From positions 1-64,000 of the forward strand of contig QNQO01001851.1 in NCBI GenBank assembly GCA_003290165.1: a stretch of DNA of 64,000 nt, read 5' to 3'. The stretch's first letter is position 1. Each line of letters starts with the position of its first letter. The translations under genes were made by a program, and so were the position numbers. The DNA comes from Berberis thunbergii (lineage: Eukaryota > Streptophyta > Magnoliopsida > Ranunculales > Berberidaceae). The notes below the pieces were generated by a model. That model made no database searches. It was not told the origin of the DNA and was given only the letters and a program-made list of their open reading frames with translations. Positions 1-10,714 of this stretch are shown piece after piece.

Positions 1-1554
1 ATATGGGGTGGGAGGATTTTTAAATCGAAATTTGTGGGAACAACAAATGGAGAGGGAGGAAAGGAGAGGAGGAGAAGGAGACTTATTGACAAGTCACCAT
101 TTGATTTGGCTGGTTAACAATTCTTCACCACCTTTCTTCAGTTTCAGCCCAAGCCCATAGGCCCAGTTTTAGAAGCCCAAGTCGAGTGCGCGATCCATCG
201 CCTCGAGTCGAACTCTGTTTCTTTGGTTACATAGGTTGTTTGAGTTTTTGGTTTTATTTGTTAGTAACAAATGACTTAGTAAGTTTTCTAGGTTTTTTCT
301 TGTTTTCCTGTTAAGTCTCTGGATGCCTGTCTTACCTTTGTTTGGTCCTTTCAACCTATGCTAGCCTTGTCTATAATCCTAAGTTTTAGGAGAAATTTTT
401 CAAAAATAATCTCAAAATTTCACTAATATATTCAACAAATATCAATGAGAAGAGACTAGTGATATGTGCCAATGCCAGTTGGAGCCTTAGACTAGTGATA
501 CCATTCGCGACAAATCTAACTAGATGAGCTAGCAACCATATACCTCATCATGTGTATTTTTTTATGATTATATGACACTAAAAGTCTGCATTTTCTTATC
601 CGACGGAGATCTGATGTATGCTCTAAAATAATGTTAACCCCTCTTAAAGGGATCCCATTTGATTGCCCCATTTCCAATTTTCATAATTTTGGGCATGAAC
701 ATGACTCCAATTTGTCAAAGAACAGTTCATGTGTCTGCAACTTCAACCTTAAGTTTTAAAGGAAGAGGTTGAATCATGCAAAGAAATTTTGTTTCAGACT
801 CAAAGGGATATTTTTCATGTATATGTATATTTTTTTTTATTGCAAATTGCAAAGCCATAAATGTATCACATGTAAGTATAGATAAGATAGGATATACAGA
901 GTCACAAAAAACAACTTGTTGTGAGACTTTTGTAGTGTATTATTGGCATATTTATTTGTAAGAACTAAGGCAAGACAAAAGGAAAATATGTATATTAGGG
1001 AATGGGGGGGATCCTCAGTTTCCAATGGTCCTCATCCTCAAGTTTATAATGATTTTCCCTAATTTTTGCAAATTTTTTTATCTACTAGAAATGATCAGAT
1101 CTTGTCTAATGAGAATGCCGGCCTTTTAGCCTGCCCATGACATTCCAATGTTTGCTTCCATCGTTAAGTTCGGATTCAGTCTTCTTGGATCATCAACCCT
1201 ACATGGAGATATATCAGCTTAGTCTTTATCTTTTGCACACCAAACGCCTTTTCCAGATCCAAACCAGCATCGATTCAGTCCTGCCATGGACACTACCCAA
1301 ATGTTTGTTAACGGCTCAAGTTGGAGGCGTTCTGTCTTGGATATGACTCAAGTAGGCCTTTCAATTAGCTTGCCATGACACTCCAAATGTTCCTTACATC
1401 GCTAAATTGGAGTTCCTTTGCTCTCCGCGATATCACACGTGGGTGGAGTGTTTTTATGTGGAACCGAGGCCTTTTAAGGTAAAACCCGCCGCATCCAAGT
1501 CCAGGGTGGTGTTGGGAAAAAGATTTGTTTCAATTATTGCTGATCAGAAAAAGA
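1..1554. other. intergenic sequence upstream of OPT copy 1
   Basis: No convincing gene is visible. The short open frames here have no recognisable domains and look random. Two degenerate direct repeats are visible near 1125-1180 and 1355-1410: both read roughly 'TTAGCYTGCC-ATGACAYTCCAA' and then continue with a similar 'CATCGYTAARTT' stretch. Homology to the second OPT locus begins only at about 1555, so this stretch lies outside the duplicated block. Confidence 0.5.
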
Positions 1555-1830
1555 TCAAAAATCATTTTCTTATCATTCCTACGAAGAAACATTTCTCCTC
1601 AACAATTGGAGAAAAGAAACTAATTAAATTGACTCAACAAACAATATATAATTGAAATCATACAATCGATATAAAAAGAGAAGCGTAACTTAGTATCAGA
1701 TTGAACTACCCATGCCGGCTTTTGCTTATATATTTATTTTTTATGTAACTTCTTACATTAATTCAGATATGATTGCAGACTCGTTAAAATAGCCTGATCG
1801 AGTCCAAATTTCTGAAGTAAGATTTGAAGG

Positions 1831-4800
1831 ATGAATGGTGCAGAGAATTGGATTCGAGTGACTCCGAAACCAGAAATTTCAGGTCAGTTCCACTCACGAA
1901 TTGTTTCAACTACTTGTTCTAAATGTCATTTTAAAAGAGTTGCAACCTTGCTATGCAGATGATGAAGTGAATGATTGGCCCAATTGAGCAAGTTCGTCTG
2001 ACAGTCTCAACCAGTGATGATCCAACTTTACCAGCTTTGACATTTCGAACATGGGTTTCTGGGGATCATATCCTGTTGTGGTATTAGCATTCCTAAACCA
2101 ATTCTTTGGTTACCGCCAAGTTCCGCTATATGTCTCATCAGTTTCAGCACAAATAGTAACACTTCCACTTGGAAAGTTCATGGCCTGCAACTCTACCAAC
2201 AGGACTAATACGATGTCCAGGCAGGGCGGACCCAGGATTTTAGTCGAGCCGGGGGCGAAATGAAAAATACTTATTAGTTGATAATAGTAGTTATTAATGG
2301 TAAAGCCAATTTTTTTTTACCGAAGCTAGTAACTAATAAAACAAATTCAACTATAAAAAATACAATGCATATATCAAATTGGATCCAAGTGTAGTCAATT
2401 TTAAGCCAAAATAAGGTCACTATTGATAACCTTAGCAAAAACCAAACAAGCATAATAACTAGAATATATAACTAATATCACAAAAGAGTTTGTCTAGGCA
2501 GCCAGACTTTAAAACCATTTTTTGGCCAGGCTAAAGCATTTTTACACCTTTACCTTTTCTCTTTAAAATACAATAACAAACATTATCTATAGAAGGGATA
2601 GAAATGTAAAAAACTTAAAACCTGACCAAAAAGTGGCTATAAAGCCTGGTTGTCTAGAATTGAGAATCACAAAATAATTAGGATAAGTTCTAGGTGAAGC
2701 TAAAATTTTTTTTGAAATTTGCGAATCTAATATGATCATAATACAATTTCAAAGAAAAAAATAGTTTATACGAGGCTCAAATTTTATACGAGTTAGCTAA
2801 TAGTATATATTTTCATTGAATTCTATCGTTATTATTTTAGATATTAATTTTAAATATTTTTTGTTAGGGGTTTAATATCGCTTGTGAAAAACAATTCATT
2901 TATTTAATGTTAATAATTTTTATTAAACATTTTTTAATGTTTGCCAATTACTAATAAAATTGCATTGAAAATCAAATAAAAATGCACTCGAAGAGTATCG
3001 AACTCAGGTCTTTTACAAAAAGTGATAAACCTCCAACCACTACACCAACAAAGACATGTTTGAATATTTTCACAAACAATTAATTTATTATATGCTACAT
3101 TATATAATCGATTTTTTAAGACTAAATTATATATACTAAAATATTTTAAAAGTTGAGGGGGGGGCAGCTGCCCCCCCTGGTCCCTTAGTAGGTCCCGCCC
3201 ATGTGTCCAGGCACGAAATGGTCATTCACAATGAATCCGGGGCCTTTCAACTTGAAAGAGCACGTATTGATTACATCTTTGCCAACTCCGGTTCAAATTC
3301 TGTTTATGCAGTTAATATAATTACCATAATGATGGCATTTTACCGTCGGCCAATTGATCCCTTAGCAGCTTGGTTGTTAAGTCAGACCACACAGGTGATT
3401 CTTTCTCCTCCTCTTGTTAAAATTTGGAAGCCTATAGAGATAATAGCATGAATCTCATGAACTTGATAAATTTATCCATTACCATGTCATCGAATTGCTT
3501 ACATCTTTAGACATGTCCTTGCATGTAAATGTTGAGGTTTGAAGTATGAATTTCAGTGCTACTCTGAAGGCTTCATTTTCAACTATGTTAACTAGATGAA
3601 AAGATCAAATTATGTAATCATTTTGAAAGTAATCTTTTCTTGATTCTTGATGGAGAATAGATGCTTGGTTACGGATGGGCTGGTCTATTCAGAAAGTTCC
3701 TTGTAGATTCTCCTTACATGTGGTGGCCATCTAACCTTGTTCAAGTGTCTCTCTTTAGGTATCATCTCAAAGCCTTTATCTTCATCGTTCATTTCTCTTT
3801 TGTTATATGTCTCTACAATGATGAAACTGTGATCTTGCAGGGCACTTCACGAAGAAGAGGTGAGGCCAAAGAGAGGACAAACCAGGCTCCAGTTCTTCTT
3901 TCCTAGTCATGACAGCAAGTTTCGCATACTACATAGTCCCCAACTATATGTTCCAATCTATTACTGCCATGTCCTTTGTTTGTTGGATATGGAAGGACTC
4001 AGTCACAGCGCATCAAATTGGTTCCGGGCCTATTTGGCCTTGGGGTTGGTTCATTTGCCATTGATTGGTCTACTGTAGCTAGCTTCTTAGGAAGTCCTTT
4101 AGCCACCCCTGGGTTTGCTGTCATTAACATTATGGTTGGGTTCTGCGCCATTCTCTACGTATTGATACCAATAGCTTACTGGACGAACACTTACGAAGCA
4201 AAGCGCTTCCCCATTTTCTCCTCCCATGTCTTCACTGCCGATGGACAACCCTACAATGTTTCAGTTGTATTGAACGAGAAAAACTTACCTTTAATCAACA
4301 AGGTTATGATACTTACAGCAAGATCAATTTGAGCATCTTCTTTGTATTCGCTTATGGACTAAGCTTCGCAATACTGGCTGCTACCCTCTCACACGTAGCC
4401 CTCTTCCATGGAAGGTAGTTCTTTTTCCATGAATTCTTACTTGGTTTGATGCATAAATTTGATAACATCAAGTTGTACTTATAGACACTTGCGCCTGGTA
4501 TTTGCTTGTTAGCATTTTATATGTGCTAACACTGAACAATACGATTCAATGCTTGATAGGACAATTTGGAACCAAACAAGGGAGACGTTCCGAGATCAGT
4601 TTGGCGATGTCCATACTAGGTTGATGAAGAAGAATTATGAACCTGTTCCTCAATGGTGGTTTTACTCACTTATGGTTTTGGTCATTGCACTGTCAATTTT
4701 CACTTGCCGAAGGATTCGGTGGGCAATTGCAACTTCCTTACTGGGGAGTCTTACTAGCAATTGCACTGGCTTTTGTCTTCACCCTGCCCATTGGTATAAT

Positions 4801-5808
4801 AACAGCTACAACAAACCAGGTGAGTTTGTTTAAGATAAATTTCCATCGAGAACCAATAGATCTATTTGAATATCTTGGAGATAGTACGACTTGAACAAGT
4901 TTGGAAATCTTTGTGTAGCAAACCAGGGCTAAACGTGATCACGGAACTGATTATCGGTTACATGTATCCTGGGAAGCCTCTAGCTAATGTGGCTTTCAAG
5001 ACATATGGTTATATCAGTATGTCTCAGGCAATTATGTTTCTCTCCGATTTCAAATTGGGCCATTACATGAAGATCCCTCCGAAGTCCATGTTTGTTGTTC
5101 AGGTACTGCAACAGTTTGAATTTCCTATGTCTATACACAGTGCGAGTCAATTGTAATTTGATACAAAAACATATTGCTTAATGCAGCTGGTAGGGACTGT
5201 CATTTCAACGTCAGTCTACTTTGGAACTGGTTGGTGGCTTCTTACATCGGTGGAAAATATCTGCCAACCATCATTATTGCCTGAAGGAAGCCCAATGGAC
5301 ATGTCCTGGTGACGATGTTTTCTACAATGCTTCCATTATTTGGGGTCTTGTAGGTCCACTCCGTATGTTTGGAAGCAAAGGCCTATACGAGAAGATGAAC
5401 TACTTCTTCCTAGTTGGACTCCTTGCGCCAGTTCCTGTCTGGGTGCTCTCACGTATGTTTCCTAAACAAAAGTGGATTAGCCTAATCAACATGCCAATAA
5501 TACTAGGTGGCACAGGGAGTATGCCGCCTGCCAGAGCAGTTAACTACATATGTTGGGGGGCCGTTGGGATCTTCTTCAACTTCTACGTGTATAGGAGGTT
5601 CAAAGGGTGGTGGGCTAGGCACAATTACGTGTTATCTGCAGGGCTAGATGCAGGGGTTGCTTTCTCAGCTATGCTTTGTTATCTGGTGCTTCAGATAAAA
5701 AATAAAAATGGGATGGAATGGTGGGGACTGGAATTGGATGATCATTGCCCATTGGCAAGCTGCCCAACTGCTCCGGGTATACAAGTTGAAGGGTGTCCTG
5801 TTTTCTAA
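1831..5808 (+). pseudogene. oligopeptide transporter (OPT1/5-type), copy 1, disrupted
   Basis: The seven exons match copy 2: 1831-1882, 1959-3394 (interrupted), 3661-3758, 3841-4414, 4560-4819, 4919-5102 and 5187-5808. The product would be a plant OPT-family proton-coupled peptide transporter of about 740 residues with many membrane spans; the family carries an NPG motif and a KIPPR-like motif (KIPPK here). The start context AAGGATGAATGG is intact and reads MNGAEN before a phase-1 intron. The frame is broken repeatedly by single-base changes relative to copy 2, mostly extra bases in short runs (exons 2, 4, 5, 6 and 7), and exon 2 is split by a 982-bp hAT-like insertion at 2222-3203. Splice sites are still GT-AG. 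Family assignment is secure; loss of function is very likely because of the insertion. Some one-base changes could be uncorrected assembly errors. Confidence 0.85.
2222..3203. mobile_element. non-autonomous hAT-like element in OPT exon 2
   Basis: The insertion is flanked by an exact 8-bp target duplication TGTCCAGG at 2214-2221 and 3204-3211. OPT copy 2 carries the uninterrupted site, with a single TGTCCAGG followed by CACGAAATGG. The ends are imperfect inverted repeats: CAGGGCGGACCC at the left, and CATGGGCGGGACC when the right end is read on the minus strand. An 8-bp duplication with CAGGG-type ends is typical of hAT elements. No transposase frame is present inside. A GC-rich palindromic block (GGGGCAGCTGCCCC) lies near 3157-3178. 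The filled and empty sites make the boundaries exact. Confidence 0.85.
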
Positions 5809-6540
5809 TGAGATGTTCATCGAGCTTCTACAAAATTTTCTTCTACTATGGCTAGTTTTGATGTCCTTATATAGTATCTTCAGTTTTACAAAAGCACATC
5901 AGAATGGTTCGTACATATTCATATCTCAGCAATATCCTGGTGTGTTTCTAAAAAAAGTTAAAACCATTTTAGAACATCTTCGATGGGAGGATACAAAATA
6001 AAAGTATCTATAAACTAAACACTTGAAAAACCATTTTAGAGCATCTTGCGAATCTTGTTTTGTGCCCTTGGGGCTTTTGATTATCGGTTCCTTGTGGAGA
6101 GCATGCATGGGTATATCCTCCTTCTTGGTTTCTTTCATTTTCAACCCCAACTTGCTATCCAAAAAAAAAAAAAAGTTGAAAAATTACTGTTACTTCAACT
6201 TTGTATATGAAATCTTCGAACTTGAACAGTCAGGCTGGGAGAGTAACACTCAGATATGTTGGCTATGAATTAGCTTTGGAGCGGTTTTTAAAAAGACCAA
6301 TTGCTTGAATCTACAGTATGGTAGTTTTATCTGCCTCCAAAAGTGTACTTTCAAGTTGGCTTGAAGTTAACTCAAAACAGGCGTGACATGAAAAGAACAT
6401 TTTTTAAATCTAAGGTAGGCGTACGTTACTATCTACCGGTGCCATCTCTCACTCTGATAGTATATGCATAGCAATATATGCTATATAATTACTGCCAGAC
6501 AGTAAAAATAACTTCACTGGATTCTAAGAATTCAATTCAG
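5809..6540. other. 3' flank of OPT copy 1
   Basis: This is the presumed 3' UTR and spacer between OPT copy 1 and the shorter OPT relic. It contains a poly-A run near 6161-6175 and no recognisable gene. OPT copy 2 has no counterpart of this stretch: its homology to copy 1 stops about four bases after the stop codon. Confidence 0.5.
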
Positions 6541-7335
6541 CAGTGAAGGATGAATGGTTCGGAGAAACTAGAGATAGAGGACTAGGGCTAAACGTTATCA
6601 CAGAACTGATTATCAATTACATGGATCTCGGGAAACCTTTAGCTAATGTGGCTTTCAAGACATATGGTTAATCAATATGTCTCAGGAAATTATGTTTCTG
6701 TCCGGTTTCAAATTAGGCCATTACATGAAGATCCCTCCAAGTCCATGTTTGTGGTTCAGGTACTGTACAACTTTGAGTTTCCTATGTCTGTATATACAAT
6801 GTGACTCGCAATTTACAAAACCCTACATATTGCTTACATATTGCAGCTGGTAGGGACTCTCATCTGACGATGCTTTTTTCAATGCTTCCATCATCTGGGG
6901 TCTTGTTGGTCCACTCTCGTATGTTTGAAAGCGAAGGCCTATACGAGAAGATGAATTACTTCTTCCTAGCCGGACTCCTTGCCCCAGTTCCTGTCTGGTT
7001 GCTCTCATGCCAATCATAATAGGCGCCACAGCAAATATGCAGCCTCCTAGATCAGTGAACTTCTTGTGTTGAGGTGCCGTCGGGATCTTCTTCAACTTCT
7101 TGTGCATAGGAAGTACAAAGGTTGGTGGGCTAGATACAACTAGGTGTTATCGACAGAGCTAGATACGGGTGTCGCCTTTTCAGCCATTCTCACTTCCATG
7201 GCACTACAGATATCCAATAGAAATGAGATGAAATGGTGGGGTTTGGAATTGGATGATCATTGTCATTTGACCAGTTGCCCAACTGCTCCTGGTATAAAGA
7301 TTGAATGGTATCCTACTTTTACTTGGGCGATATAA
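6541..7335 (+). pseudogene. oligopeptide transporter relic, exons 2-5 missing
   Basis: This is a third OPT copy. It opens with AAGGATGAATGG, the same start context as copy 1, but after about 30 coding bases it jumps into exon 6 (TAGGGCTAAACG, the LNVITELI region). It then keeps the exon 6-7 intron (6766-6845 region) and a shortened exon 7. Exons 2-5 are absent, the first part of exon 7 is shortened, and stops and frameshifts are present (for example CATATGGTTAATC in exon 6). It still ends in the OPT C-terminal pattern of [10 protein letters not shown] followed by SCPTAPG. It is clearly more diverged from copies 1 and 2 than they are from each other, so it is older. Confidence 0.8.
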
Positions 7336-8654
7336 ACTTGTTATTTCTGGCACACGCCTAGTGTTCTGGCTAGAAATTTAGTTCTTTAATGCTTTACTTG
7401 GTCTAAAAATAATTTCTCTAGTCGAAAAAGGTTCTTCTTCAGTAGGATCAATGGCTATATCACCTGGAGATTTATGGTATCTTAAAGCGATTACAAGAGA
7501 TATAAAATCAATTCAACATCCACGATCTGTTGTCACATCAACTAGAGACAACAACAATCTGCAAAAACCCACTAATACTTTGTTTTCTCATGGAATTCAT
7601 TTAATCAGTGTCTTTCAGATTTGCGCGACTTTAGTAAAATGATCATAACTTGCTTATTTCAAAACATTTTCAAGTGATTTAAATTATGTTTATTAGATAA
7701 CTTAGAGTACTACAATTTTCGTATTTTGATGAGTGTTAAAAGGAAAGAATTTGGTCCATTATTATGGTTGGGCTAATTCAATTAAATAAATATTGTGATT
7801 GAAATGATTCTTGGATCGTAATATGATTTAGCATGATTCTTGGATCTTGATATGAATCAGCACAATTCTTGGATCATGATTAGCATGTAATTATGTTAGC
7901 TTACTTAGAATAGCATTATAACTCTTGTATAAATTCATGTACATGCTTAGCAAAGGAGATCAACTTTTCCACAATTCTGATTCTATTAATGAGCTTGAGA
8001 ATCGGTCTCGGTTGAGTATATAAATTGGCCGAAAGTCAGGGCAATACCCCGTTTTCACTACGAGACAGATTTGGACGACTTTAGTAAAATGAATATAATT
8101 TGCTTATTTCAAAACATTTTTAAGTGATTCAAATTGTGTTTTATTGGATAACTCAGAGTACTATAATTGTTGTGTTTTGATGAGATGAGAATCAGTCTGG
8201 ATCGATCATATAAGTTGAACCAAAGTCAGGGATATACCCTAGAGACAAAAATGGTGAGAGAGGTGGCGGGGTGGTGTTTGATGGAGAAAAGAGGGGGAAA
8301 GGTGGCAGTGGTGAGAGGGACAGAAGTGGCGGTGGTGGGGTGGTGGTGATGATGGCGGGGGTCTCATGGAGAAGAAAGGGAGGGAGGAAAAGAATGGAAG
8401 AGAATAAGAAGGGAAGAAAAGAAGATGAAGAGAGGGGAGGAGAAAGAAAATTTAAAATTTTGAGTTTTTATTGGTGGTGTGAGAGAGAAGTGGTGGTGTG
8501 GGGGAGAAGTGTGGTGCGGGAAATAAAGTAGGTGATGTGGGATAGAAAAAGTTGATATGGTGGTGTGGAACAATACTTTATGGGTTGTGAAACAGTCATT
8601 GCCTAATATAAACTATATATTTTGACAACAAAACTGCAGTTGCTCATTCAACAC
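7336..8654. other. intergenic block with diverged direct repeats and a GA-rich tract
   Basis: An approximately 110-bp direct repeat (CGACTTTAGTAAAATG through TTTTGATGAG) occurs at about 7625-7733 and 8073-8186. In each case it is followed or preceded by another shared string, AAAGTCAGGG...ATACCC (near 8032-8050 and 8223-8240). At 7803-7890 a short unit around GATTCTTGGATC is repeated three times. From 8230 to 8530 the plus strand is strongly G/A-rich, giving long but compositionally trivial open frames. No gene is recognised. Confidence 0.6.
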
Positions 8655-9138
8655 TTAGGGTGTGTTTGGTTGCACGGAATTTCATGCCATGAAAATTCAT
8701 GAGAGGACCCCTATATTTTAGGCTAATTTGAAGTATCACTCCACATCCACCATTTTGATTTTGTGATAATGGTGGGAATGAAAGTCCCAATGAACACCAA
8801 TTTAACCTAAAATGTAGGGGTCCCCTTATGGATTCCCACGGCATAAAAAAGATTCCATGCAACCAAACACACTCCCATAAGGGGACCACCTAAATCTAAG
8901 CTAACTTGAGGTTCACTCAGCAATTCACCATTTAGATTTTGTGATCAGTGGTAGGAATGAAAGTCCACGAACATGAAAATCATATGCTTTTGGAGAGTAA
9001 ATAGTGTGATTCTCATGTTCATGGAACTTTCATTTTCTCCATTGATCACAAAATCTAAATTGGTGATTATCATACATTTATGTGATTTCCTCATGGAATC
9101 CCATGACATAGGATTCCATGCAACCAAACACACCCTAA
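8655..9138. mobile_element. MITE with long terminal inverted repeats, apparently composite
   Basis: The outer ends are perfect inverted repeats: TTAGGGTGTGTTTGGTTGCA at 8655-8674 and its complement ending at 9138. A further partial right end (GCAACCAAACACACTCCCAT) lies inside at about 8859-8880, so the block looks like one MITE with a second related copy joined or nested. There is no coding capacity. The flanking target duplication is ambiguous (TA or TTA/TAA), so I do not assign a superfamily. Confidence 0.75.
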
Positions 9139-9169
9139 GATGATAAATGCTTTTGCTTATGGAAACTAA

Positions 9170-10100
9170 GAATTAACCCTTGGATGGATGCAACAACAAT
9201 ACCAATTGAAATGATGAACACTCCCCAAACCAACAGCTTTAGTAATAACCACTTGCATGAAAAATCTGCGCAATTGTGACTTTGCAATGTTCATTTCGAC
9301 TAGGAAATAGAGTGTTATAGGCCAAAAGGCGATAGGTCCGACTAATCCCAACATCCCATTGAAAATAGAAACATCAAAATGGTACAATTGTCTACAAAAA
9401 ACGTAAAAAATGCCTTGTACTTTATGTACTAAATCATTCCTCTTGGCTTGCACATAAACTTTCTACCTAGTAAGCTCAAACGAGGTGGATCATGATGCAG
9501 ACATTAACAAAGATGATGAGCCAATATGGTTCATAGAAACCACTGAGAATGTTTCCAGGTGCATTACTACCAAAGGAGGCGTAGCCAAAACAAGCACTTG
9601 AAATATATAAGGAAGTCGTCGTCGACACTCCAATTAAGATAACATTTTTCATGACTCGATTCTCAGGTGGGCTTGATTTCAGAATATCCTACATGGCCAT
9701 ATTGTTGTCAAAATGAAATTTGGATAACTTAATACAATGATCTTTTATCTACATGATAACGATAGATCTATGGCAGAATCAATCATCACTACAATTGCTT
9801 GCCTGTATCTCGAAGTTAATAAAGGAAAAAAGCATAGGCAAAAGTCATGTTTCCGAAAACTTGGAACCACTTTGAGATCATGTCTACCTTAGGCACACCC
9901 ATTCCTATTACACCAACCAAACTCTTCTCTACATTGTGCTCGCCTGCATCAAGTTCTGCATCGATTAGTCAAGAGACAAGAAATTGTTATACTAATTCTC
10001 TTATTGAAAATGTATTACCCTATGCAAATTTGTGAGAAGCCTAGGCCAATGAAAGTATAAACGAAAGATATGATAGCTTCAATCATGGAGAGCCATCAGA
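9170..10100 (-). pseudogene. amino acid permease (AAP/AAAP family) remnant
   Basis: Read on the minus strand, short blocks in different frames match plant amino acid permeases in order. SMIEAIISFVYTFIGLG is near 10095-10045, followed by a WFQVFGNMTFAYAF-like block near 9870-9830. DILKSSPPENRVMKNVILIG, CFGYASFGSNAPGN and FYEPYWLIIFVNVCIMIHLV fall between 9700 and 9480. A GLVGPIAFWPITLYF-like block is near 9350-9300. Frames shift between blocks and stops occur (for example right after IHLV), so this is a dead copy. The family normally moves amino acids with protons across the plasma membrane using about ten or eleven membrane spans. The N-terminal third is not visible. Confidence 0.75.
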
Positions 10101-10420
10101 GCTTGTAAAAGTTTGGTATTTGACTGAAAATGATTGATAAGCATATATATGAGACATTCTATGCCTCAAATATATAATTGCTAAGTCCAATTATCTAATA
10201 AAAATATATCATTATGTGTATTTTGTAGAAATTCAAGCACTAACCTCCGATCATACATAAAGTGACACAATAAGGCTATGTTCAACAACTAGATAGCTCA
10301 TTGGAAGTTCACACATGTATTGTCAAAGACCAAAGATTTTCAAGCCCAATACCCATGAAGTCAAACCCGCAAAGTACCACCATCTACAAATCTCGAGGAA
10401 ATCAACGTGAAGATTTGGAT
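10101..10420. other. spacer between permease relic and copia 3' LTR
   Basis: AT-rich sequence with no gene visible. Its last five bases, TGGAT (10416-10420), directly abut the 3' LTR. They nearly match the TGGAC found outside the distant 5' LTR at 26089-26093. Confidence 0.5.
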
Positions 10421-10714
10421 TGTTATGAAATTGCGAGAGAGCTAAGACTTATAAAAGACTGAATTCAATTAATCTCACAAATAGGCAAGTACACCATCTG
10501 TGTACAAACACTAACACACCCACTATGTCCTTACCCACTCTAACCTTACCTACTCACAATTGAGCTTATGTTTATTTACACTCTCACAAAACAACTAAAC
10601 CTCTATTTATAGTAGCTCCAAATCAGTTGGTGAGTAACCAATTTTGACAATGAGCCACAATCTTTGACAAGCTAACTCCAGAAATTTTTGGATAGTTGGT
10701 GATGATTCTCAACA
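10421..10714 (-). repeat. copia 3' LTR
   Basis: On the minus strand it begins TGTTGAGAATCATCACC and ends TTTCATAACA. It matches the 5' LTR at 25769-26088 along its whole length, apart from an approximately 26-bp internal duplication in the latter (the CTAGATAGTCGGTGA repeat). It is flanked on its outer side by TGGAT. Confidence 0.85.

Noticed and set aside
8167..8573. Overlapping Arg/Lys/Gly-rich and His/Ser/Pro-rich frames on both strands
   Set aside because: They arise from a G/A-rich tract, have no domain and no splice or start context; composition explains them.
9847..10035. Plus-strand 62-codon frame
   Set aside because: It is antisense to the amino-acid permease relic, whose conserved blocks lie on the minus strand.
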